DNA from: Lentinula raphanica
Lineage: Eukaryota > Basidiomycota > Agaricomycetes > Agaricales > Omphalotaceae
DNA length: 64,000 bases
Assembly: GCA_027919835.1 (NCBI GenBank)
Contig: JANVFP010000039.1
Location: 62,001 to 126,000, forward strand
Direction: 5' to 3'
In this document: one piece after another, positions 11,364 through 22,400 of the stretch
Position numbering within the stretch: position 1 is the stretch's first letter
Layout of the letters: each line of letters starts with the position of its first letter
Translations under genes and position numbers: made by a program
Notes under the pieces: generated by a model
Databases searched by the model: none
What the model saw: the letters and a program-made list of their open reading frames with translations, nothing else
Told to the model about the DNA's origin: nothing

Positions 11364-12563
11364 AGCTACGCCAGCGTGCTATAGAGTTTCTGGCCAGCAG
11401 AACGACGTCGATTGTGGTGAGAGAGAGTTTTAGAGTGTAAAAGCTGTGTACTAGCACGAGTTGAGTCTAACGTGACGATTGAGCGCTCGAGCGCTTACTG
11501 CTAGGCGCTTTTCTCATTTTGAGCTTTAAACTCGAACCTTCACCCGAAACATCTTGACCTGTAAAAATATATAGCATCGAGTGACAACGAGGTAGAGGGA
11601 GTCTCCAATGGAGCACAGGTTCGCGGACATCATCTGCTCCGATCTACTGCGAAAGTCACTAATGGAGACTCATTTCCAAACTAGTTTCGAGTCTAAGTTC
11701 AAAGCTGTCGATTTAAACCTCAGTCGACAGTGGACACCCATCCTCTGGCAAAGAAGAGGAGATGTAGAGCTGTGCTGCCACAGCAAATCGTCGAAGCAAA
11801 ACTGTCACCGGCCTCTGGATCAACACTATTTCCGGGAGGCAACAATATGGATCCGGGATTCGTTGAACGCGGTGGAATTGCTAGTACCTATCGGTTCAGA
11901 AAAGTCATATATGTATATCTCAGGTCTCGACAGCGTTCGGGAAACAATCAGGAGATTCACTATCGCCGGAGCATGAACTAAGACGTACGTACTGAAGGAG
12001 GTCGAACAGAACCTAGGCGAACTGCGAAAACTGACCCGCTTCATTCCAGTGACTGGTGACTGTTCATATCGGAAGACAAGTTTGCAGTTATGGCGCTGTT
12101 CTACTCAATCTTGTCAAGCATACGAGGCACCCTTGCGTGAAGCTTCCGGGTTGTAGCTGTATGTTCTAATGCTATACCCAAGACGAAACCCTGACAACTT
12201 ATAGCCATTTGATGACGCAGCACGCTGTCAGGTCGTTTGGAACAGCAGATTGTAGAAGCCCTGATGCTATACCGGAGACAAGCTACTCAGAATCACAAAG
12301 TATTTCAACGTTGCTAGTATTCAATGATTTTACTAAGTACGATCTCGCTGCTATAAAGGTTCACTAAAAAGTTGAAGAATCCCCAGCTCTGGTAGCCTCT
12401 TGCACATAATCACACACATTTCTCTCATACCGCAGGTCAGTAGGAGCTCACCTATTCTGACAGTTCTGCTTCATTGACTCATGATTCACAGGTCGGCGTG
12501 AAGTTCCACATATCAGCCTTCATATCATCAACAAATCTCGACTCTCCAATCTAAATCCTCATC
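11364..12563. other. intergenic; divergent promoters and one long chance frame
   Basis: This stretch separates two divergent secreted-protein genes. A CTATAAAG box at about 12352 lies about 210 bases before the ATG at 12564 and may be its core promoter. A 122-aa plus-strand frame at 11608-11976 has no family match and no signal peptide, and is probably chance. No repeats were seen. Confidence 0.4.
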
Positions 12564-13521
12564 ATGCATTATTCTCAATTGCTCAAAGTACTCCTTAGTA
12601 CTGCTTTCACCTTACACGTTGCTGTCACTGGATCTCCTATCTCTTCTTCTGAACTTGTTCCTTCTGTTCTGGGCAAGCGGAATATAATCAACCTCTACCA
12701 TGTTACTTCTGCAACTTCTGCAGAAAGCATTCAGCATGATGGAATAAGCTTCAACAAGGTCAAGCAAAGCGCAGGAAATCGTGACGTGGGAGAGGATTTT
12801 AACCCAAAAGGTATATACAGCTCAAGTCAATCACTGGCGTTGTGAATACTACTGAGATTGTATAATATCAGGGACAGATGGTTTCTATGTATGCGACAAT
12901 AAAGAAGAGATTATTGAGTGGTGCAAGGAACGCAATATAAGCGGAGCCAAGCAGAATTGCGCAAAAGTGATCACATTCACATTTGATGCTGCTGCTGCAG
13001 AACATGGTCTTAAGCAGCACAATTTTCATGTGCCATCTGCTAGCTCACTTGAACAGTGGATGGATGTAAGTGATATTTCTCATCAAATTCAGATTATCAT
13101 ACTAAGAGTCTCCGGGCATAGACTAATGATTATAAGGAGTTTGATGAAGTATGCTTTTTTCATTTGTTCAACAAGTTGGCCAGATTGTTTTGATTGACAT
13201 TGATTATTTTGCAGTTTGTGAATCTTTGCCTATATGGTGATAAGAGCAAGGACCTTGAGCCAGACCTTGCAGACGGGGGTAAGACTTTGGATCTGGTAAC
13301 CGGAGTAAGTCAATAGTCTGCTGTTAGAAAAATTTGCACTCAACTAGAATTCTCAGCCCTTGGTTAACAAATATGTGAGTAAAGACAGTTTCATTTATTC
13401 AGTCCAGTATACAGGAAAATACTTACGGAATTTCATATAGCACATTAAACAATATGCCTTTAGGACTCAAAAGGCATTAGGTCACCTCAAATTTGTTAGT
13501 ATCACTGCCTCGGGTGTGTAA
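12564..13521 (+). CDS. secreted ADP-ribosyltransferase-like protein (DUF3990-like)
   Basis: Six exons (12564-12810, 12872-13065, 13137-13148, 13215-13304, 13357-13374, 13441-13521) give 213 aa. Two exons are tiny (12 and 18 nt), but phases agree throughout. Residues 1-24 are a signal peptide (MHYSQLLKVLLSTAFTLHV...), followed by a pro-like segment ending in GKR, a possible Kex2 site. The core reads NLYHVTSATSAESI, then DGFYVCDNKEEIIEWCKER, then AKVITFTFD. This is the beta1 His/Thr-Ser plus FYxxDN-EQAxxWA layout of DUF3990 and other ADP-ribosyltransferase folds. The His of YHVT and Tyr of GFYVCDN would contact NAD. The third catalytic residue may be a Glu in the WMDEFDEF region. If active it would modify an extracellular or host target, which is unknown. 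It ends 138 bp from the transposon edge. Confidence 0.65.
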
Positions 13522-13658
13522 TGACTTGTTGTGTCTATGAAATACATTGAACTTGATGTATTATGTATACTGTTAGAAATGGTTATGTGATTATGGACTA
13601 ACATGTTGAGAGTTTGCACTTTATAAACTTGCAATACTTATAAAGTCTCCTTGGATTG

Positions 13659-13672
13659 CATCAGCAAACTCC
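13659..13672 (+). repeat. left terminal inverted repeat of the Plavaka element
   Basis: CATCAGCAAACTCC matches the inverted copy at 26218-26231 exactly. A second, local inverted repeat follows at about 13686-13741, with ATACCAGT facing ACTGGTAT. It could be a transposase-binding site. Confidence 0.7.
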
Positions 13673-14126
13673 GTGATGTATAAGCGGTATAATATCATAC
13701 CAGTTAGACGCTGTCATACCTCGACGGACTGGTATAATATATGGGAGGGGGTACGTATTGGTTATAGCATACTATACAGTATTACACTAGTCCCTCCACT
13801 CCTTTATACACAGTTCTCAGACATAGATATACATGTTTTATACCCATCTTCATACTCAATTTATACACAGTTCATACATGTGTTCATATTCTCATTATAC
13901 ACACTGGTCTGATAATAGGGCACCGACATTCGCATTCATAGATTGGGTATAATAATGTAGTACTTGACCATATAGAATTGTAATTAGAGTGCGACGATGG
14001 TACTACCGTGACGCCGATTGAATATCCTTTGTAAGAAAAAAAAATCCCTTCGATTTAACAAGCCAGAGACCTGCAGAATTATCAGGTCAGTAAGAATCGG
14101 CAAGCAATGATAATGCAAACAACACC

Positions 14127-16311
14127 TTAGTCTGACAAAACTATCATATCTGAATCATCCAACGGTTCACAGTTTGTTGCTACTTCCTGGGCTTTCCGCA
14201 TGTCCTTCAAAGCAGGTCCGGCTCCAGCATTAGGTATATCGAGGAGGTAGACTTCACTAGCAGCGTAGATCAGATCCCATTTCGCTCTGACGAGGTTCTT
14301 GGCCGAATCTTGAAACTTGTTGCAGTCAGCACTCCATCGTTCACCAAAACTATTAGAATTGTTTCGAGGGAGGTTCTTCTTTTGTAGGTCACCGTTACGT
14401 TTCTTCATTTTCGGTTGAGCGGTAGGGCCAGCATCTGCATCTTCGGTGTTGAGCTCATCGTCTCCATTGACTTCAGTAGATTTGGATCCGGTTTCCCAAA
14501 GAGACAACGCCCATTTGATCTGTGAGATAATGTCAAGAAGTCAAATGCTAATCACAGACGGCTTACTTACAGCAGTTGCAGTAAGAGCCAAAGCACCCGC
14601 GGGACTGTTTGATATGGAATCGTTCGACTTTGGTGCAGATAAAGCCCAAGAGATATAGAATGCGAAAGCACGCATGAGTAGCTCGCCGCGGAATGCACCC
14701 TTTGAGAGAGCGTGCTGAATAAAGAGTGAATATGATATGAATGAGTTATGAATTGCATACGCACCGTTGAACCTGGGTTCTCATAGATGAAAGCATCATT
14801 TGAAAGGAGGTCGCTTACAAGACCAGCACGTTCTACGACCGAGCTTCCAGCATTTCTTTCCAAGTATTCCAAGACAACCCGCGTTGCAGTCTTGCCAATT
14901 GTGCTTCGATAAGTTCTAAGTTGAGTTTGCGCCTGAAAACAGTCAGTAGAGCTGAGACACAAACCAAAGGTTATACGTACGTAGGAAAGGATAGCTGGAT
15001 GATCACATCGTAAGATCGTTCTACCCTTAGCGTCTTCACAATTTTGAGGAAGTAATGGACCGAGGTGAGTATTCCATAACGTGCGGATGACAGAACGCAA
15101 TTCGGGATCAGCATTGATATTGAATTGAGTCTTGCGAGCGCTGGTCCATTCAATCAGTGCAGGCAGGATGAGTGTATTCCACACGTTCTGATCGCTAACG
15201 TTGACAAAGGGAACATGGGATTTCTGCACTCGACCACGGCTCTTCGGTGGCTGGGCCGGTTTTCCTGTTGCTTGCTCTTCTTTTGCGATGAAATTGGCAT
15301 CTGCGGCTTCAAGCTTTACCTCGACAATGGCCTTCACAAAAACATGCTTCATGAGCTCTGGCAGCTAGTGAGGGAAGAGCACGTACTTCGGATGATACTT
15401 TACTGTGACTCTTTCTGGCTCGTTGTGACTCAATGGATTCCCGACTTTCATCACCACCGAACTCTCCCACATCCGAGCCACTTTCGCGAGTACTGGCATC
15501 ATAGTTCTCAATATTACTCGATGACTGGAGAGAATTCTTTTGGCTGGCAGTGCCATAAACCTTTGTCTTCCATGTTGGTGTCAGGCCGCCAATCTCCGCA
15601 ATCTTGGAACGCTTCTTGTTGGATGAACTTGTACGAAGATGGTTGGTTAGTTGTTGAGCCTCATTGAAAGAAATGCGCTACTCACTTGATCTCGGTTTCA
15701 GACAACGCAGAACGTTTCCTTGGTGTTTTCGTAGGCATTGGATGTGACGGCTCTACACGTGCAGCTGCAATTTCATCACGAAGCAATGTCTTCTTTGCCT
15801 GAAATAACCTGAGTCAGTAAGTGAGCGCTGATTGCAATTCAACACACCTTCTTTGTTTTGGCCTGTTCACGCTTTTTGGCAAGCATCTCTTCGAGGTACT
15901 TGACTTCTGTGTCCGAAGTCTCTTCAGGACTACTGACATCTTGTTGAGGTACGTCAGATTCAGCATCAATTGTTGAGTCCATTGGCAGCCCAATGAATTC
16001 TGATTCGGACTCTAAATGAAGAAGTGCATGAATGTTGTGCATATAATTAGTAACACTCAGCACATACCAGACAAAGCAAGGTCAGGACGAAGCACGGAGA
16101 GGTCCTGTTGAGCCTGGTTATCAAGCTGTTGTGCAACACGGATTGTCGACGCTTTCTTTTTAGTTTCTTCGGCTTTACGCTCAGCCTCTTTTTTGTCTTC
16201 TTTTTCTTTTCGTTGTGTTGCCTGCTCCTTGCGAGTCTTTGGAATGAGCGATTCGGGCACAACTGTCTTGCTCTTCTTGTTGGAAAGGCGCGAAGACATG
16301 CGGGAAGCCAT
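14127..16311 (-). CDS. DUF6532-containing protein, transposon-borne
   Basis: Eight exons (16311-16068, 16011-15848, 15798-15686, 15627-15387, 15346-14981, 14932-14765, 14714-14571, 14519-14127) give 610 aa. The junction 15387/15346 uses a 40-nt intron and is the least certain. The N-terminal about 180 residues are charged and disordered (long Lys/Glu runs, a KTPRKRSA basic patch) and suit a nuclear protein. The middle matches the Agaricomycete DUF6532 domain: FVNVSDQNVWNTLILPAL, IEWTSARKTQFNINADPELR, then TLWNTHLGPLLP. The C terminus is acidic and Ser/Asn-rich. The biochemical role of DUF6532 is unknown. Here the gene lies inside the transposon's inverted repeats and fires away from the transposase, with starts 116 bp apart, so it is best seen as an accessory transposon protein. 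Confidence 0.75.
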
Positions 16312-16427
16312 GCCTTGCTGAAATTGTCGAAGAAGTAGCAGACAACTTGGAAAACTCGACAATAATTTTGGGAAAGTGCAAGCGCTTAGTAAGCGCCTAC
16401 TCTTTCCCTTGTTTCTGTCAAGTCAGA
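16312..16427. promoter_or_regulatory. shared divergent promoter of the DUF6532 and transposase genes
   Basis: Only 116 bp separate the two ATGs, which face away from each other. The spacer must hold both 5' leaders and core promoters. No TATA box is evident on either strand. The inference rests on spacing alone. Confidence 0.5.
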
Positions 16428-19400
16428 ATGTCCCGCCTCGTTTGTCCCGTCTCTGGTTGTATCCGTACTTTCAAAAAAGCTGGCGACTTGACGAAACACG
16501 TCAACCAGACTCATAAACCATCTGGCAGTTCCGTGGCCCCAACAGCATATACTACTCAGGATGCTGAGAATAATACTCACTCAGAACATTTGGATCCCGA
16601 CTCTTTGCCATCGCCCAGAGATACACCATGTCCACCGACCCCTGGTAGACTCTCACCAGCGCTCACTCCCGATTCCAAGGGTCAAAGAATTCTACATCCA
16701 TATCTCAATGGTTGGTCCACAGAAGCTGCTTAACTCGTTCACTTGATCTGATTTGTTGCTATAACTAGGTGAGATTTGTGATGCAAATGGAGATTTTATA
16801 CCACAAGATACCTTGCCGCCACCTAGAGGGACTGAAAATGAATGGGAACCCTTTGACAGCGAAGCGCACTTCCGGTTAGCGGACCTACTCTTTCGAAAGG
16901 TCGAAATGTCCCAAGCCAACATCGATGAACTCTTGGATATCTGGACCTGCTTCCAACAACAGGCGTTTCAGGAGTCTGGCTGCGAGAGCTGCTTAGTGGA
17001 CCGACCTTTCACCAATCATGATGCGATGTATAGCATCATTGACAGTATCATCGATGGTAATGCTGCATGGCAATGCTTCCAGACTACTGTTGAAGAGGGT
17101 TTACCCCGGGACGCCCCCGAGTGGCAGAAAACATCGTATCAAGTTTGGTATCGAGATCCTGATACAGTTATCGCAAACATACTCTCGAACCCCGAATTCG
17201 CTGGTGAATTTGATCCCGCACCCTATATTCAACTAGATAAAGATGGTCAGCGGCATTGGGCTGACTTCATGTCCGGGAACTTCGCGTGGAGGCATGCAGT
17301 ATGTGTTCCTCTGACTTAAGTGACAGTATGATATTAATGAACTTGTTGTAGACACGTATCTACGAAGAAGATGACCACCACACGACAAAGGGTGCGATGA
17401 TAGTGCCTGTTATCTTAGGAGCCGACAAAACCACTGTTTCGGTAGCAACAGGCCATGTCGAATATCACCCTCTCTATCTATCAATCGGAAACATCACTAA
17501 TGCAGCGCGGCGAGCACATCGTAACGCTGTGATACCGATTGGATTCTTGGCCATACCAAAGTGTAAGTTGTCTGGTCCTTTCTCAGCTTCAATCCAGCTC
17601 ATCTATATTGCATCACTCAGGCGATCGAAAATACGACAACAGCAGTAGTTTCCGTATCTTCAAGAAGCAGTTGTATCATGCATCCATTGCCGCTATCCTC
17701 CGCACTCTCAGACGTGGTATGACAGAACCTGTTATACGGCAGTGTCCTGATGGTCATTATCGACGGATTGTATACGATCTTGCTGCATTCATCGCCGACT
17801 ATCCAGAGCAAGTATATCTATCAGGGAATGTTCAAGGCTGGTGTGGACGGTACGCAATCAGAACTTTCATTCATGCAAATTCTGAACATTGAATAGATGT
17901 ACTGCACTTGCCTCCGCTCTTGATGGACCACCAGCTGACCGGCGAACACGAGCTTTGGATCAAATCTTACGTGAAGAGTTTGGTGGTGAGGGTCGTAGAT
18001 TATGGGACAATTTTGGAATAGACGAACATGTTATAGTGTGTATCACCAACTTTTGGATACACACACGCTCACTGTTCACTCTTGTTAGCCATTTACCGAA
18101 GAATTTCCCAGAGCTGATATCCACGAGATGCTTTCACCTGACCTTCTTCATCAAATTATCAAAGGGTGCTTCAAAGATATGCTGGTCGACTGGGTCGCCG
18201 ACTACCTACACCTTGAGCATGGAGAAACTCGAGGTGATGAGATTTTGGATGACATTGACCGTAGACTTGCTGTCACACCGGCTTTTCCTGGTCTTCGGCA
18301 TTTCTACCAAGGTCGACGATACAAACAATGGACTGGAGATGATTCGAAAGCTTTGATGAAGGTATGAATTTTTCGGATCGCTCCTAGCTCCTTACTCAAT
18401 GTGTATCACAGATTTTCTTACCTGCAGTGGCTGACTACCTTCCTGAAGAAATGGTGAAGTGTATCGCCTCGTTTCTGGACTTCTGCTACCTTGTTAGACG
18501 ATCCGATATCGACGAAACATCTCTCAAGGCCATTGAAACTTCACTTGCAGCATTCATCCACTACCGAGATGTATTCATCGAAACTGGTGTTCGGAATCAT
18601 TTTTCAGTACCACGAATGCACGCCATGCTTCATTACCCCTTCTTAGTCATCGACTTCGCTTCTCCCAATGGCCTCTGTTCATCGATTACAGAATCACGCC
18701 ATATCACCGCTGTCAAGAGACCATGGCGGAGATCGAACCGTTACAATGCTCTCAGTCAGATTCTTCGAACAAATCAACGCTTGGACAAACTACTCATCTT
18801 ACGATCATCCTTGGTGGAGCGAAACCTCTTGGATTCATCGCATCAACCAGAGCCGTTTGACGTTGAGAACGAGGACGTGGGTCCAGTCAACAGTGGACGA
18901 GCTTTGGCAGATGTGAAGTTGGCAAAAACTCGAGGTGTGTTATGAAGCATAACATGTACTTCCAAGCCCCCACAAATTTCTCAAATATTCCCAGCATATC
19001 CCCTGATTTTTCCTGATTTTCCTACCATTTTTCCAGTATTTTTCCAGCCTTTATTAATCCCTAAACGGTCTTTACAAGCATTCTCTGCCAATGGCCGAGC
19101 CCTCGCCGAGCTGGCGCTTATTCGGCGTCTCGGCATCTAAACGTGGAATTGCCGTCCTTTTACTTTCTCCCACGGTTATCCCTTCTCATCGCTCTCTTCC
19201 CTCGACTTCTTCCTCTTCCTCTCAACGCCATAGGAACCTCGGGACAACGACTAGGACAACAAGGGACGATGGAGGGATAACATAGACGCTGAGGAACGAC
19301 CTTAGAGGGCTGGAGACCGTGAGGACACGGTCTGCCAGCCAGTATCTTTACCGGTGCGTAATCCGTTCATAGAACGGATTACATCCACACTAACGAGGTG

Positions 19401-22400
19401 CCGCCATACCGATAGGGTCATCGTCGACTCGCGTCGACGTATCGTGACTTCCCTAGCCCTCCCGGATCTCCACACATCCAACAAGACCCGGCCTCACATG
19501 AAATCCCTCGGTTCCGCTTTGTCAACGTCACCCTCGTTCCCCCTTAGGACCTTCGTCATCTCATTCCTGTCACCCTCGGCTCGTTTACTTTACACTTAGT
19601 CGTCGTTGGTGACGATACACATCCGGCAACCCATTTTTACTGTTACATCCTCGGCTCCGCCACATCAAACTCGTTATCGCGCTCCCTTCTTTCCGTTCAC
19701 CCTTCTTTCGGTTCGTCTACGTCAACGTCGGATCCTTTACACTCTGTTTGGTCATCTGGGATGACGCTGAACGTCCCGGCAAAACATCATGTGCCGTCCA
19801 ACTGGTAAACACCCCACTCGTGTCTTTTCCGGTTCTGTACGCGTCGTGTGGCCTCGTTCGGCCGCTCCTCTTTCGAGATTGGTCATCACCAATCCGTCTA
19901 CGCGTATATCCTTCCGCCGAAACTCCTCATTGATTCTGTACACCCTGTTTGGCTTTCCCTCGCTTCGTTCGAGTCTTGTAGGTGTACCATCAGGCCAGGT
20001 TTGTTTCTTTTGACCCAGACGAGTCAAAGCGAGTCATGACGACTCCTCGTCTGGTGTTGTATGATTCTTTTGTTTTGTTCTTACATCACATTTCTGCCAC
20101 TCGTAAATGGCCGGATCGACGCGTACTCACGCCGATTCGTGTCATGACGAGTCACTTCTAATCATAACGCGTCGTCGTTACATATTAACGACGCGTTTAC
20201 ACGTCCCGGCACTGGGACGTGTCATCACAATTATCATTGTGGTGACACGTCCTCAAGCCGACATTTATTTCATACTACTTACCTTTTATATCTATTACCT
20301 ACGAAATCCTATATAAACCCTATGTATCTCCTGTATCCGATCCCCAGATCGGTTATTCTCATAGGTTTCTCAATGGATATTGGCTCTTTTCCCTCTCTCT
20401 AAACTGGTGTATTATCAAGTGTAACAACAACAATCATCAACAATCCTTCTCAGTCCAGACGTTCGGTGTAGAACATCCCTGCTTAGCGGCTGTCTACGAC
20501 GTTCGTTGGGACGAATTGCTCGTAGCCTCCGTCTGTGGTGCCGTCGAGGGTTAGAGCGTCGAGCACCCTAACATAATAACTGATCTCTTGCTGCCCCCAG
20601 GGAAGTTCGTACTACCCTCTGGACAAAGGATCCGTTATCTATCATCCTTGATCCCCTGCCCTAGTTGTGCTCATACCATTCCTTGGACGGAGAATTCAGT
20701 TTGATATATTCTTTTCTATGATGACACAAGGTGTCTCAAACTTCAATACAAGTCGTCGTCTTCCCCTGGTAGTTGAACCAATGACATTTTTCCAGTTCGG
20801 AGACGAGACTCGACCTCCTGTTACAATTAGTAACAGATACCTTCCGGAATATGCTAGATCATCCTGGAACCCCGAACAGGTGTTGGGCAGACAACATAGG
20901 TCTCAATCTCCATACCCCATGATGTCTATGCAACCCAACACTTATATTACTTATCCCCGTCAGGCTTCTCCACCCAATTCACCTCCAGTGGACCATTCAG
21001 GTTGGCAATGGCAGCCACCCCCTTCATATCTTCCTACACCATATAACCATCCTACAAAGTCTGGGGTAGTACCATCACACCATGATCTCAAGTCAAGGCA
21101 GATGTCTGTCCCTTCCCCTCAGCATGCTCTGATGTCACAACCCAAGAAATCAGGTGATGCATATATGGGATGGGAGTATTCTTTGAATATTAAGAAGCCC
21201 TCACAAACATCGTTATCTCCTGCACAGCTAACGTCATACCCCTTGATGACATCACCTCATGACTCTCGAACCGCTGTTCCCCGAGCTATGCAACCATTGA
21301 AGCAAGGTGCTACTCCATTACCTCCACAGTCACAGTCGTGGCCCCATATTAGTTTGCCAAACAAACAGGCACAGTCTTGGGCTGGTCGTGATCTTGGGAA
21401 CATAGGAAACCAGTCAGTACCTGCTCCGAAATCTTCCGAGGTCCCTATACTAATCAAACAAACACAATCCACTGTTGATGCTATGGAAGAAGTAACTATT
21501 GATTTGTTAGCTTTCCGGTGTCGTCAACTGGCTTTGATGATTAGGTTACAGGATCATCCGGAGCGCTTACAGGAAGATTGGATCAGACTAGTAATCCAGC
21601 TTGACATGGATCGGCCCTTGCCTCTTCAGAGAGCCTTACAACAGGACCATGTCAGATTGGAGTTCGACAAGGTTGTTCGGCAGATAAATACCCTATATCC
21701 TGACCATCAAATTCCTGTTCGACAGAAACCTGCTGTTGCTGTTTTTCCTAGGCAAAACTCAGATATGTCCTATAATTCGAGTCTGCAGGTGGAAACTAAT
21801 ATTCCGACAAGGTTGGCTAGCCAGACCGTTGCATCTGCTCTGGAAAACAAACAGGATTTGAATATTCCCAAGCCTCCTGTCAGTGTTATGCAGTCACTGA
21901 TTGAAACTCCAACAGCTCAGCATACAGTACCACCAAGGGCTATGGAGCCAATTAGTGACCCTGGTCTCGTCCGAAAAGTTGATGAACTGGGTCAGCAAAG
22001 TTATAGGGAATGGGATCAGAAAGGAACACAGGACTGGACCACTGGGAATAACCAGCTGGTACCTCACTTGGAAAAGAGTGATTACCGTTATGCCAATGTT
22101 CCAAGGCAAGGTCTGGTTTTTAGCAATGATGGTGGTCTACGGTCACATTCTTGGAAATATAAGGACTATAACTTTGGGAACCCATCTATTCCCATGAATT
22201 CTACTCGTAACATGGTCCCTGGACCCCCACCACCTCCTGAACCACCCCCATCGTTTGCCTTATCGGTGTCATCATCTGTGGACTCACATTATCAGTCTGC
22301 AGGCTCCCGTTCTTCCTCTCCCTACTCTCGAGGTTATCAATGGAACAGCTCTACAAGTCCAAACAGATTCATTGATAACAAGCTTTCTACAGTGGTGGAC

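Noticed and set aside
11608..11976. 122-codon plus frame
   Set aside because: No family, no signal peptide, no splice partner, and it lies in a promoter region between divergent genes.
19091..20316. Several plus and minus frames of 60-90 codons (for example one starting MAEPSPSW at 19091) that recur at 22927-24152
   Set aside because: They lie inside the LTRs and are repeated only because the LTR is. They overlap on both strands and show no domain.
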